Source: Pyramidobacter piscolens (GTDB lineage: Bacteria; Synergistota; Synergistia; Synergistales; Dethiosulfovibrionaceae). Taken from it: a DNA stretch of 64,000 nt. Below the pieces are notes generated by a model, which was not told where the DNA came from, did no database searches, and saw nothing but the letters and a program-made list of their open reading frames with translations. The stretch's first letter is position 1. Each line of letters starts with the position of its first letter. Shown piece by piece: positions 56,243-64,000 of the stretch. The stretch is taken from positions 62,001 through 126,000 of the forward strand of contig SFDM01000005.1 in the NCBI GenBank assembly GCA_004558205.1, given 5' to 3'. A program made the translations under genes and the position numbers.

Positions 56243-57796
56243 CTATTGCAGGCTCTTCAAATATTCCGCCACTTCGGGCTTGCACCACTTTTGCGCCAGT
56301 GAGAGCGCTGATTCCCCCTCCGGCGTCGTCACTTTTGGATCGGCTCCGGCTTCGACCATGAGTTTTACCACCTCAAGCGGGGCCAGCATGCGGACGCTCC
56401 ACATCAAGGGCGTCCAGCCCTTCTGGTTCTTGCTGTTGATGGAGACCTTGGAGCGGAGGAGCACGTAGAATTCCGCCAGAGCCTTTTCCCATTCAGCGGC
56501 TCCCTCCGCGGCAGTTTCTGCTTTTTTGTCGGCTTTGTGCCGGGCTGCTTCGGACAGGCTTACTGCGACCTGCTGCATAAGCCCGCTTCCCTTTTTGTTC
56601 AGACGGTGAGGGTCGCAGCCCAGGTCTATAAGCTGCTGCAGATCTTCGGCGTTTTTTCTCTGGAACAGAAGGATCGGCGTGTTCCCCTCTTCATCGCTGG
56701 CGTTGATGTCGTAAATTCCCAGAGAAAGCAGGTACTTCAGCGTCTCCAAATTACCGGCGCGTCCTGCTGAGAAGATCAGCGCTGAATGCCCATCGGAGTC
56801 GGCCCCCTTGGGATCGGCGCCCTTCGAGATCAGCCACTGAAGCTGCTCGGGCGTGGCGTTTTTCTTGCCAGCACGTACCATAAAGGGTGTTTCGTCTCTA
56901 GAAGTCTTCACGTCGAGCCTGGCGCCCTTCTCGATGAGCAGTTTTGAGAGCTCCATGCTCTCGTCGTCTATGGCCAGAGCAAACATAATAGGATAGTTAC
57001 CGTCTACGGCTAGATTGGGATCGGCGCCATGGTCGATCATGAGTTTCGCCATAGACGGTTCGTACTTGCGGAGCGCCCAGGCCAGAGGCGTCCAGCTTTG
57101 ATCGCTGCGGCGCGCGTTCACGCCGGCGCCCTTGGAGAGCAACAATTCTGCCATAGGACGCTTGCTGGAGTCGTCAACAGTCAGGCAGAGGGGCGTGCGC
57201 CCATGCTTGTCGAAGGCGTTAATATTGGCGCCGTATTTTATAAGCAGTTCGGCCATGGAGAGCTTTTTGCCCTCTTCGGCGATCACAAGCAGGGCTGTTT
57301 CTTTGTATTTATTGGTAGCCTCGATGTTGGCGCCGTTCTCCAGAAGGGCTTTTACGAGATCCTCCCGTCCCTGCTCCGCCGCTTCGATCAGGGCGATTGT
57401 TTGATATTGATCTATCGGCGCGTTCAGGTCGGCGCCTTTTGAAGCTAGCAGGCCTATGACTGCTGGATCCTCGGTCCTGCCAAGAGGCGTCTGCTGTCTG
57501 CGGCAGGCCTGATTGGGGTTTGCTCCCGCATCAAGAAGGACTTTCACAAAATCAGCGGCATTTTTTTTCAGCTCGGCGGCGTAATAGAGCGCCGTGTTCG
57601 TGTCTTCATCGACCAGATTCACATCGGCGCCTTGCGCTAGAAGTTCTTTAACCTTGGGCAGGTCTTGCTTGATGACAGCCGCCATCAAGGCCGTTCTTTG
57701 GCGGTCGTCCCGTGCGTTTGGATCGGCGGCCTGAAGGGAACTACAGAAACTTGAAATAATCCCGAAGCAGAGCATAAGAGCTGCAAACTTTTTCAT
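56243..57796 (-). CDS. Secreted ankyrin-repeat protein
   Basis: The 517-residue protein has a signal peptide (MLCFGIISSFCSSLQA-AD) and then ankyrin repeats almost to the C-terminus, about twelve of them, e.g. RTALMAAVIKQDLPKVKELL, GADVNLVDEDTNTALYYAAE, NINAFDKHGRTPLCLTVDD and GWTPLMWSVRMLAPLEVVKL. A charged Lys/Ala insert (HKADKKAETAAEGAAEWEKA) separates the last two. Ankyrin stacks bind proteins; a periplasmic or secreted scaffold is likely. AAAGGAGG precedes the ATG. The small membrane protein gene ends 1 nt upstream, so both are coupled. Confidence 0.9.
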   Translation of the reverse strand: MKKFAALMLCFGIISSFCSSLQAADPNARDDRQRTALMAAVIKQDLPKVKELLAQGADVNLVDEDTNTALYYAAELKKNAADFVKVLLDAGANPNQACRRQQTPLGRTEDPAVIGLLASKGADLNAPIDQYQTIALIEAAEQGREDLVKALLENGANIEATNKYKETALLVIAEEGKKLSMAELLIKYGANINAFDKHGRTPLCLTVDDSSKRPMAELLLSKGAGVNARRSDQSWTPLAWALRKYEPSMAKLMIDHGADPNLAVDGNYPIMFALAIDDESMELSKLLIEKGARLDVKTSRDETPFMVRAGKKNATPEQLQWLISKGADPKGADSDGHSALIFSAGRAGNLETLKYLLSLGIYDINASDEEGNTPILLFQRKNAEDLQQLIDLGCDPHRLNKKGSGLMQQVAVSLSEAARHKADKKAETAAEGAAEWEKALAEFYVLLRSKVSINSKNQKGWTPLMWSVRMLAPLEVVKLMVEAGADPKVTTPEGESALSLAQKWCKPEVAEYLKSLQ

Positions 57797-57797
57797 A

Positions 57798-58406
57798 CTA
57801 TTTTCCTCCTTTAATAATTGAGACGCTATTGTTGAGCTTTATGTGATCTTCCACGCGGGCTCTGACAATCTCATAGTTTTCTTTGGTGCAGAACAGATAG
57901 ATCTTCACTGCCCAGGCTGCTTTGACAATGATCAGCCGGTCTTGAGGACGGTATTTGACAGATCGCGCCTCCTTCCAGGCGATAAAGGTCTTGAGCGAGC
58001 TCTTTGCCAGAAAAAACGTACCCATCGCCCCTGGCCGCCTCGTGAAGAGCGCCAGGATCAGGCCGAAGCGGTAAAGCCTTTCAAGCCGGCGGGACTGCTT
58101 TTTCTGGTTTGCCGACACGACGCCCTGCCCGTCCAGGCGATACTCCACGTCGTAGCTGCCGCCATAGACTGCCAGCACGACGATCGCTGTGATCACCAGA
58201 AAGAACCCGATAAAACAAAAGGCATAATATCCATCACTTTGCCCGTCTATAAGCCACAGCTTGGTCATCCAGAGAAGCAGAAGTCCAAAGGGGATTCCCA
58301 ACACCAGAAGGATGGCGCGCGTCACAGGGTTGTTGTGAAATAGGGAAATTTGCTGCTTCCACTCCAGAGGTTCTTCTGTTGTTTTAACGTTTGTCTGGGT
58401 TGTCAT
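57798..58406 (-). CDS. Small inner-membrane protein of the giant-protein operon
   Basis: The 202-residue protein has two transmembrane helices (about residues 29-50 and 60-82) and a basic cytoplasmic domain resembling the membrane-proximal PH/YcxB-like type (YRLDGQGVVSANQKKQSRRL, then RPQDRLIIVKAAWAVKIYLF). The ATG at 58406 follows TTGGAGG; the upstream in-frame ATG at 58433 contains that site and is rejected. First clear gene of the leftward operon. Function unknown. Confidence 0.75.
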   Translation of the reverse strand: MTTQTNVKTTEEPLEWKQQISLFHNNPVTRAILLVLGIPFGLLLLWMTKLWLIDGQSDGYYAFCFIGFFLVITAIVVLAVYGGSYDVEYRLDGQGVVSANQKKQSRRLERLYRFGLILALFTRRPGAMGTFFLAKSSLKTFIAWKEARSVKYRPQDRLIIVKAAWAVKIYLFCTKENYEIVRARVEDHIKLNNSVSIIKGGK

Positions 58407-58567
58407 CGTAGAATACCTCCAATGAGTCGTCATAGCCGGTCATTTCGCTGAGAACCTGTTCTTCCGTTTTATCCTTAAGCCTATCCTTAAATTTCTTCTT
58501 TTGAGGCCATTCTCCTTTCTCCTGTCGTCAGATGTGATTATTATTGTACAAGAACTACTCATAGATG

Positions 58568-58583
58568 TTCTGTCGTGACAGAA
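58568..58583. promoter_or_regulatory. Candidate operator of the double-HTH regulator
   Basis: TTCTGTC-GT-GACAGAA is a perfect 7-bp inverted repeat in the 248-nt gap between the divergent operon and the regulator. Related half-sites (TTTGTCAA, TTTGACAGG) follow within 40 nt. Confidence 0.55.
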
Positions 58584-58654
58584 TTTTGTCAATGACGCTT
58601 TTAATTTAGGCTTTGACAGGCTATACTGGCGTAAAAAGAAGGAGGCACGTCAAA

Positions 58655-60493
58655 TTGCGTTTTCACGAAAAACTGGACGGCGCGATGACCGCCGCGGGGT
58701 GTTCCAACACCGCGCTGGCGCGAGTCCTGTCGGTGGACCCGTCGCTGATCAGCCGTTTGAGAGAGGGGCGGCGTGTTCCCGCCGAAAAGAGTCCTCTTCT
58801 TGACAAACTGGGGCAGGGATTGCTCGACGCCGCTTTGAACGTGTCGGCGCCTCAAGCTCTGGCGGCGCTCTGCGGCGCCTCGGAACGTGATTCAAAAAAA
58901 CTGGCCGAGGATCTGATGTTATGGTTTTCGGCCGAGGATTCCCAGCTGCGTCGTCTCGGAGGCCGAAAAAGCCTGGGGCGATTTTTTGAGAAGGAAACGA
59001 AAAAGGGAACCCTTCACAACTTTGGCGCTAGGCTGGACTCTCTTATGACGGCGCTGGATGTCTCAAACGCCAGGCTCGCGCGGGCGCTGAACGTGGATCC
59101 GTCGCTGATCAGCCGCTATCGCTCAGGGCTTCGGACGCCGAATCTGCGAAGTTCTGTGATTGGCCCCATAAGCGACTGGCTTGCGGGGGGCGCGCTTGAG
59201 AGCGGGAAGGTCAAAGAGCTTTCAGCGCTTTTGGACTTGAACGCAGGGGAAGTGGAACTGTGCCGTCCCGAGCTGGCTTCAGTTCTTTTCGAATGGCTGC
59301 GTTCCGGGAGCGAAGAGGATTACCCCAGAGGGGTGGAGCGCATTTTCAGCATTTTCAGCTCTCTCCCCTTGAGCGTTTTCTCGCCGATCCCTCTCGAAGA
59401 AATTCAGGCTTTATATGGCGCTGCCCTTCCGCAGACCGGTCTCTTTGAGGGCACGGAAGGCATGCGGCGGGCGGTGGTCCAATTTTTGGCGCTGGCCGCC
59501 GCGCAAGCGGAGCCCGGCGCTCTGGATCTTTATTCAGACCAGGATATGGGGTGGATGGTGGACGACGGCGAGTTCAACCGGATATGGCAGTCGCTCATGT
59601 TCCATACGCTGTCGCGGGGGCATCGGATCAGGATTGTCCACAACGTGGACCGGAGTTTGCGCGAGATGCTTGAGGCCATCCAAAATTGGCTTCCGCTCTA
59701 TATGACCGGCCAGATCGAACCCTGGTACTGTCGCAGGACGCTGGGAAGCCGTTTCTCCCACAGCCTCTTCGTCATAGAGGGGAAAGCGCTGTTGGCAGGC
59801 TGCGGCGTCGCGGGGCCGCTTGATGGCGTGCCGCACTTTCTTTCCGTGGACAGTGAGCTGGCGGCCCTGGGGGCAAAACAGTTTCAAGCGCTGTTGAACT
59901 GTTCCTCCCGCCTTCTCAGGATCTTTACGTCATCGCAGGCCGAAAATTACGAAGGTTCTGTTGCCGAGTTCAGAAACATTTCAGGCAGGCTTCGGACTTT
60001 TGGCCGCGTCCCCATGCTTTGCACGATGCCCAGGGCGCTGTTGGAGGGGATGCTTCAAAGGTGCGGCTGCGGCGGCGAAGAACGTCAAAGTGCGCTGGAA
60101 TACCACGGCGAGCTGGTAAGGGCTTTCAAGCGAACGCTGGACAGCGGAGGCGTTGAGGAGTTTATTTCCCTTGACTGCGGCGATTCTTCCGGCAGGCTTC
60201 AGGCGCTGATTCCCCTCTTTGTGCTGAAAACGCCTTTGCTCTACGGCTCTGAAGAACTTGAAATTCATCGGCGAGCCGCTCGAGAACTGGCTGAAAGGGA
60301 CGGGCGTTATCATTTTCGCGAACTCAAAAAGACGAGGCTGGGCAATATACGCGTTTCCTTGAAGGGACATGCTGAAGCGCTTATTGAACGGGGCCAGGCG
60401 CCGAAGGTCCTTTTTTTGTTCGACCATCCCCTGATGTGCGGCGCCTTTGACGGCTGGTTTGACTGGCTCGGTATGGAAACGGCGGGGGAATGA
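58655..60493 (+). CDS. Double-HTH regulator with a large unknown C-terminal domain
   Basis: The 612-residue protein carries two XRE-like helix-turn-helix units: near residue 10 (SNTALARVLSVDPSLISRLR) and near residue 140 (SNARLARALNVDPSLISRYR), an internal duplication. The remaining ~400 residues include RGHRIRIVHNVDRSLREML and WLPLYMTGQIEPWYCRR, a pattern I recall from uncharacterised clostridial XRE regulators; no enzyme motif was recognised. I chose TTG 58655 because AAGGAGG lies 9 nt upstream, in preference to the earlier frame start at 58613 without a site. It is divergent from the giant-protein operon, with a palindrome between them, so it probably regulates that operon and itself. Confidence 0.85.
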   Translation: MRFHEKLDGAMTAAGCSNTALARVLSVDPSLISRLREGRRVPAEKSPLLDKLGQGLLDAALNVSAPQALAALCGASERDSKKLAEDLMLWFSAEDSQLRRLGGRKSLGRFFEKETKKGTLHNFGARLDSLMTALDVSNARLARALNVDPSLISRYRSGLRTPNLRSSVIGPISDWLAGGALESGKVKELSALLDLNAGEVELCRPELASVLFEWLRSGSEEDYPRGVERIFSIFSSLPLSVFSPIPLEEIQALYGAALPQTGLFEGTEGMRRAVVQFLALAAAQAEPGALDLYSDQDMGWMVDDGEFNRIWQSLMFHTLSRGHRIRIVHNVDRSLREMLEAIQNWLPLYMTGQIEPWYCRRTLGSRFSHSLFVIEGKALLAGCGVAGPLDGVPHFLSVDSELAALGAKQFQALLNCSSRLLRIFTSSQAENYEGSVAEFRNISGRLRTFGRVPMLCTMPRALLEGMLQRCGCGGEERQSALEYHGELVRAFKRTLDSGGVEEFISLDCGDSSGRLQALIPLFVLKTPLLYGSEELEIHRRAARELAERDGRYHFRELKKTRLGNIRVSLKGHAEALIERGQAPKVLFLFDHPLMCGAFDGWFDWLGMETAGE

Positions 60494-60501
60494 CGGGGGC
60501 T

Positions 60502-60840
60502 CTAGAGCAATTTCCCAGAAGGCATTCATAAAGAGTAAGTCAAATAATCAATGTGTTTTAGCAAGTAAAAACGTGATATAACATGGTACAGAAGAAAGAT
60601 CATCATATGCATGTTGCATCATGAAGCCAGAAAAATGCTGGTTGAAGAATACGAACATTGGCCTTCCTCAATAAAGATATTATCTGAAACATTTCATGCA
60701 GGAGTGCGCCGAATATATCAGCTGGTTCATCAGAAACTGAGCACAGGAACGGCAGACGCACAGACCTATAGGTGTGGTCGAAAGCCGAAGCTGAGCAGGG
60801 AATTGATCGAGAAATTGAATCTGCCTTGCAGTGTTCCGAC
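60502..60840 (+). mobile_element. Truncated IS630-family element
   Basis: The left edge reads TAGAGCAATTTCCCAGAAGG. A frame from 60611 encodes an N-terminal HTH-like region (GVRRIYQLVHQKLSTGTADA, then CGRKPKLSRELIEKL), like the start of IS630 transposases. The DDE domain is missing; the frame then runs into the antisense of lysR. The edge sequence resembles the ends of the 94-bp MITEs. It is not the same IS as the one at 12.6 kb. Confidence 0.7.
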
Positions 60841-60913
60841 TCTGGATTGTACTGTCTGCGGGTTTTGCGAGCAATTCGGATTTGGCGGCCAACGCATAAG
60901 AAAAGCTTATAAG

Positions 60914-60946
60914 AAAGGACCGCATCTGAAAGCCGATGCGGTCCTG
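60914..60946 (-). terminator. Terminator of the lysR gene
   Basis: AGGACCGCATC and GATGCGGTCCT form an 11-bp stem, with a modest T-tract on the minus strand, 13 nt past the lysR stop. Confidence 0.75.
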
Positions 60947-60958
60947 GGGGTGTGCTCT

Positions 60959-61846
60959 TTATTCTGTTTGAAATTGCGCCTTCAGCAGCTCGGCAAATTC
61001 CTCTGCGTAGTATCCGGAATTGTCAATTTTCCAGAACGCGCAGTATTTGCGCCGGATCGGTTGGCCCTTTCGCCGCAGCGGGACGCGGCGCAATGCGCCT
61101 CCGAGCTGGGCGAGACGACCTCCTCCTTCGATGGGCATCACGCCCTTTCCGCCCAGCACCATGAGCCTCGCGTCCTCGATGTTTTCCGCGAAGAGAAAGT
61201 CGCCGTGGAAGCCGACGACCTCCCGGTAAAAGGCGCTCTCGTTTTCGCGCTGCTCCTTTGACGTCACGAGGACGCAGGGGCTGTTTTTAAGATCGTCGAT
61301 TTCAATGGTCTCGCGAACGGCCAGCGGGCTTCGCCTCGCCGCCTCCACATAGCAGTCCGTGGTGACGAGCTCAAAATTCACATATTCATCTGAAAATGCC
61401 CGGCGCTGGTCGCTGAGCACCAAATCTACGCCGCCGAGCCGCACAAGGTCATAGAGTTCCTCGTGGTTGCCGTTGACCACCTGAAGAGCGACATCGGGGT
61501 TTTTTTCGGAAAACGCGGCCATGGCGAGCTGCAATTCCAATCCGCCGTAACAACGGAGATAGCCGATCCGCAGCTGCGCTTCGTCCTTGTGCGCAATCTT
61601 GACTGTTTCGCGGCAGAGCTTTTCAAAGTCCGCCGTCAGCATGAGGCTGCGCTTGTAAAAGTGCTCGCCGGCAGGAGTCAGGGAGATCTTTCTCTTGCTC
61701 CTGTCCACCAGCTTGACGCCCAATTCATGCTCCAGGGCCTGCGGCTGTTGTGAAATCGCAGATTGGGAGATGTAACATTCCTCTGCCGCTTCAGTGAAGT
61801 TCCCGCATCGCGCGATAGCCTGAAAATATCTGATTTGCCGCAGCAT
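60959..61846 (-). CDS. LysR-family transcriptional regulator
   Basis: The 295-residue protein has the N-terminal winged HTH (FQAIARCGNFTEAAEECYIS and QSAISQQPQALEHELGVKLV) and a substrate-binding-like effector domain. The ATG at 61846 follows GGGGAGG; an upstream in-frame ATG contains that site. No divergent target gene is next to it: 61847-62277 contains only repeats. Its target and effector are unknown. Confidence 0.93.
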   Translation of the reverse strand: MLRQIRYFQAIARCGNFTEAAEECYISQSAISQQPQALEHELGVKLVDRSKRKISLTPAGEHFYKRSLMLTADFEKLCRETVKIAHKDEAQLRIGYLRCYGGLELQLAMAAFSEKNPDVALQVVNGNHEELYDLVRLGGVDLVLSDQRRAFSDEYVNFELVTTDCYVEAARRSPLAVRETIEIDDLKNSPCVLVTSKEQRENESAFYREVVGFHGDFLFAENIEDARLMVLGGKGVMPIEGGGRLAQLGGALRRVPLRRKGQPIRRKYCAFWKIDNSGYYAEEFAELLKAQFQTE

Positions 61847-61940
61847 AACGAAACCTCCCCATGGCTGCAATGCTCTTTGCCTGTTGATCCAAATAATAGC
61901 ATAGAGCTATAAATCAGTCTATGAGACTAATTCGCATTCA

Positions 61941-62192
61941 ACATGCTTAATGCCGGACCGAAGATCAAAGTCAAAGGATTTCAACGCAAAGGCTGAACAA
62001 AAAGGGCGCAAAGGACGTAAAGGAAAAACAAGACCTAAATTATTAACAAAAAACGAATTAATATGATGATATTTTATGAATTTTACTTGATTTTGAGGCT
62101 CTAAAAGTCTTTCAAGGTCTTCCTTTGCGAACCTTTGCGCTCTTTGCGTTGAAATATTTTGACGTGGCTCTTCGATTTGATATTAAGCATGT
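61941..62192. repeat. ~252-bp imperfect palindromic element
   Basis: 11-bp inverted ends ACATGCTTAAT/ATTAAGCATGT enclose two arms rich in GCAAAG units (61981-62025) and their complement CTTTGCG (62121-62150). The A/T-rich centre is about 90 bp and non-coding. It resembles a MITE or long hairpin element. Confidence 0.7.
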
Positions 62193-62213
62193 CAATAGGA
62201 AAATAGTATGAGG

Positions 62214-62266
62214 CGAAGCTCGGACAGATCTCGGATTTCAAAAATCCGAGATCTGTCCGAGCTTCG
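62214..62266. repeat. Perfect 25-bp inverted repeat (hairpin)
   Basis: Left arm 62214-62238 (CGAAGCTCGGACAGATCTCG then GATTT) is exactly complementary to 62242-62266, with a 3-nt loop. It lies 11 nt past the dipeptidase stop and has no T-run on the minus strand. It could act as a 3' mRNA stabiliser or terminator. Confidence 0.85.
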
Positions 62267-62277
62267 TCGTCCAGTGT

Positions 62278-63228
62278 TCAGATGATCTGTTCCTTGAAGA
62301 ACCTCTGGGCGTTGCGGAACATAATCCCTTCCGCCTGCTCCTGCGAAAGCCCGCGGTTCAGGAAGTACTCGTACAGCCCCGCGGCCTTCGCCGGCGTGTT
62401 CAGGCAGTCCGGCAGCACCGAACCGTCGAAATCGGAGCCCAGCGCCAGGTTTTTCTCCGCGCCCAGCTCCAAAAAATGTTCCACGTGGAACATCAGGTCG
62501 TCCAGGCTCTTCACTTCGCCGTCGTCCCGGATAAAACGGACGTAGTAGTTCAGCCCGATCAGGCAGCCCCGGCGCACCATCTCGCGGATCATGTCGTCGG
62601 TCAGGTTCCGCTTGTGGGAGCAGACCGCGCGCGCGTTCGAATGGGTGGCCACGAAGGGTTTTGCCGCGATGCCCAGCAGGTCGGCGAAACCGGCGTCGTT
62701 CAGGTGGGACACGTCGGCCAGGATGCCGCAGCGTTCCATCTCGGGAATCACTTCGCGCCCAAACTGGGAAAGGCCGTGGTCGGTGGTGTTGCCCGAGCCG
62801 ATCTCGTTTTCGCCGTTCCACACCAGCGTCATGGCGCGCACGCCCGCGTCGCGCAGCACCTGTACCCGCGCGAGGTTGCCCGCCAGAGCCGATCCGTTCT
62901 CCACCGTCAGGAAGGCGGCGGTTTTGCCGGCCGCGAAGGCGGCTTCCATGTCGGATCCCGAACGGCAGGGCGCAATCCGGTCGGCGAATTTCTTCATCTG
63001 TCGTTCAAAGTTGAGGCGGTTGAACTCAAAATAATCGATGGCTGCCTGGCCCCGTTCCTCGTCGGGAATGAAAATTGCGTAAAACTGCGCCCAATGGACG
63101 TCCGAGGGAATGGCGGACAGTGAGAGGACTCGCTTGGGGTCGTCCAGCGTGTCGGGATTGCCCGTGTTCGCGTATTTTCCCTCGGTGAGGGTGTCGCAAT
63201 GAAGATCGATTAAAGCGTAGGGATGCAT
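62278..63228 (-). CDS. Membrane-dipeptidase-like zinc dipeptidase (M19 family)
   Basis: The 316-residue enzyme has the metal-binding IDLHCDT (H10, D12), a Glu in VENGSAL, the His in THSNARAV and GSDFDG near residue 280, the M19 (PF01244) hallmarks. No signal peptide is visible, so it acts in the cytoplasm, cleaving dipeptides, including some with D-residues. The ATG at 63228 follows AAGGAG. A perfect parS-like palindrome is embedded in the codons for MFHVEH, just before GSDFDG. The neighbour upstream is a DUF819 membrane protein, possibly a transporter for its substrate. Confidence 0.93.
   Translation of the reverse strand: MHPYALIDLHCDTLTEGKYANTGNPDTLDDPKRVLSLSAIPSDVHWAQFYAIFIPDEERGQAAIDYFEFNRLNFERQMKKFADRIAPCRSGSDMEAAFAAGKTAAFLTVENGSALAGNLARVQVLRDAGVRAMTLVWNGENEIGSGNTTDHGLSQFGREVIPEMERCGILADVSHLNDAGFADLLGIAAKPFVATHSNARAVCSHKRNLTDDMIREMVRRGCLIGLNYYVRFIRDDGEVKSLDDLMFHVEHFLELGAEKNLALGSDFDGSVLPDCLNTPAKAAGLYEYFLNRGLSQEQAEGIMFRNAQRFFKEQII
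62477..62492. promoter_or_regulatory. Candidate parS site inside the dipeptidase gene
   Basis: TGTTCCACGTGGAACA, perfect palindrome, here within coding sequence for Met-Phe-His-Val-Glu-His. Confidence 0.7.
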
Positions 63229-63297
63229 GACAGTCTCCTTGGTGCCGGCGGAAGCGAGCTCCCGCCGGCGCAATTATTCAGTAACCTCAGGCGCAGA

Positions 63298-64000
63298 TTA
63301 GACGCCGGCCGTCGTGACCACGGAGCCGAAGATGCTCATGATCTTGCCCACGCCGATGCCGCCGAAAGTGCCGATCACGTAGCCCATCAGGGCCATCAGC
63401 ACGCCCACGGGGACCAGAGACCCCGCGTAGGAACCGGCCAGGATCGGGGCGGACGCGGTGCCGCCGATGTTGGCCAGCGAGGCCACGCCGCAGGTGAACA
63501 TGTCCAGCTTGAAGATCTTGGCCGCGATCAGCATCAGCACCAGGTGGATGCCCAGGATCATGAAGCCCGCCATAACCCAGACAGGGGCATCCTTCATCTC
63601 CAGCAGCGAGGCGCGCGAAGCGATCAGGGCGATGACGGCGTAGAGCATGATGTTGGAGAGCTCCACGGAACCGGCGATTTTGCCGATGGGAGTGACGGCG
63701 GCCACCAGAGCCAGCACGGAGAGGATCAGCACGATCCAGGTCGCCTTGTCGGCGAAGGGAATCATGGCCGCCAGTTTGTTGCCCAGGTCAGTGCAGACCG
63801 CGGACACAAGCAGAGACAGTCCCAGCAGGAACAGCAGAGAGGCGAAGGTGATGGGCTTGGTGTTGCCCTTGGCTTCTTCTTCCAGGTTCTTTGAGACTTC
63901 GTCCAGAATCCGGGTGTCCGACTTGGTCCAGGCGTTGAACCGGTGCGCCAGCGCGTTGACGGCCCAGAGCAGGAACATGACCCAGATCGAGTAGTCGATG
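63298..64000 (-). CDS. DUF819-family membrane protein (N-terminus beyond the window)
   Basis: The frame runs to the window edge with no start needed at 63978: upstream codons remain open (IDYSIWV before MFLLW). The visible 234 residues hold about seven hydrophobic helices and the DUF819 (YjcL-like) segments SNIMLYAVIALIASRASL and ANIGGTASAPILAGSY, whose conserved Gly/Ser-rich loop resembles those of sodium symporters such as GltS. Intact relatives are about 380-400 residues. It precedes the dipeptidase gene by 69 nt and may transport a peptide or amino acid for it (inference). Confidence 0.85.
   Translation of the reverse strand, partial: IDYSIWVMFLLWAVNALAHRFNAWTKSDTRILDEVSKNLEEEAKGNTKPITFASLLFLLGLSLLVSAVCTDLGNKLAAMIPFADKATWIVLILSVLALVAAVTPIGKIAGSVELSNIMLYAVIALIASRASLLEMKDAPVWVMAGFMILGIHLVLMLIAAKIFKLDMFTCGVASLANIGGTASAPILAGSYAGSLVPVGVLMALMGYVIGTFGGIGVGKIMSIFGSVVTTAGV

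Overview
The window looks like chromosomal DNA of an anaerobic, diderm, amino-acid- and organic-acid-using bacterium. The best guess is the phylum Synergistota, close to Pyramidobacter. This is inference from gene content: TRAP and sodium symporters, a flavo-diiron protein, 4Fe-4S aldo/keto reductase, D-aminopeptidase, an autotransporter with a beta-barrel (hence an outer membrane) and GC-rich genes with strong AAGGAG ribosome sites. No rRNA or tRNA gene was seen.

Layout. 1-1.5 kb: the leader-distal end of a type I-E-like CRISPR array, broken by a phage-like fragment, with a lone repeat piece 1 kb further on. 1.2-2.7 kb: non-coding or decayed DNA. 2.8-5.4 kb: a dicarboxylate/amino-acid symporter and a flavo-diiron protein. 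5.7-12.6 kb: a catabolic operon (class III CoA-transferase, HMG-CoA-lyase-like enzyme, TRAP transporter, isocitrate-lyase-superfamily enzyme, GntR regulator) that would import a branched hydroxy acid, activate it and cleave it. 12.6-13.7 kb: a dead IS630 copy. 13.8-19.4 kb: a second operon built on a paralogous lyase, with a DUF997/sodium symporter pair, an alpha/beta hydrolase and a divergent AraC regulator, ending in a copied tail of the first operon's gntR. 20.2-24.2 kb: GntR, sodium symporter and opine dehydrogenase.

24.5-39.4 kb: housekeeping and redox genes (metallo-hydrolase, MATE exporter, nikR, C39-like protein, fumC, D-aminopeptidase, PhzF-like protein, HxlR/flavin reductase, flavodoxin and aldo/keto reductase under a MerR-type promoter) mixed with three decayed genes. 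39.4-46.3 kb: a hybrid histidine kinase and an autotransporter interrupted by an amber codon, set among dispersed repeats. 46.3-60.5 kb: a four-gene leftward locus encoding a small membrane protein, a secreted ankyrin protein, a secreted TPR protein and a 2902-residue secreted multi-domain giant, with a divergent 612-residue double-HTH regulator. I regard this as the most novel system here. 60.5-64 kb: an IS630 remnant, LysR regulator, membrane dipeptidase and a truncated DUF819 membrane protein.

Two themes cut across the window. First, 16-bp palindromes matching the ParB site parS (TGTTCCACGTGGAACA and variants) occur six times, suggesting that the region lies in the origin-proximal domain. 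Second, several families of short intergenic repeats (a ~158-bp stem-forming element, a hairpin/parS composite and a 94-bp MITE) are spread between 13 and 46 kb and sit beside many of the broken genes. Codon-level statements come from reading the given sequence. Family assignments are from motif recognition, with no database search.
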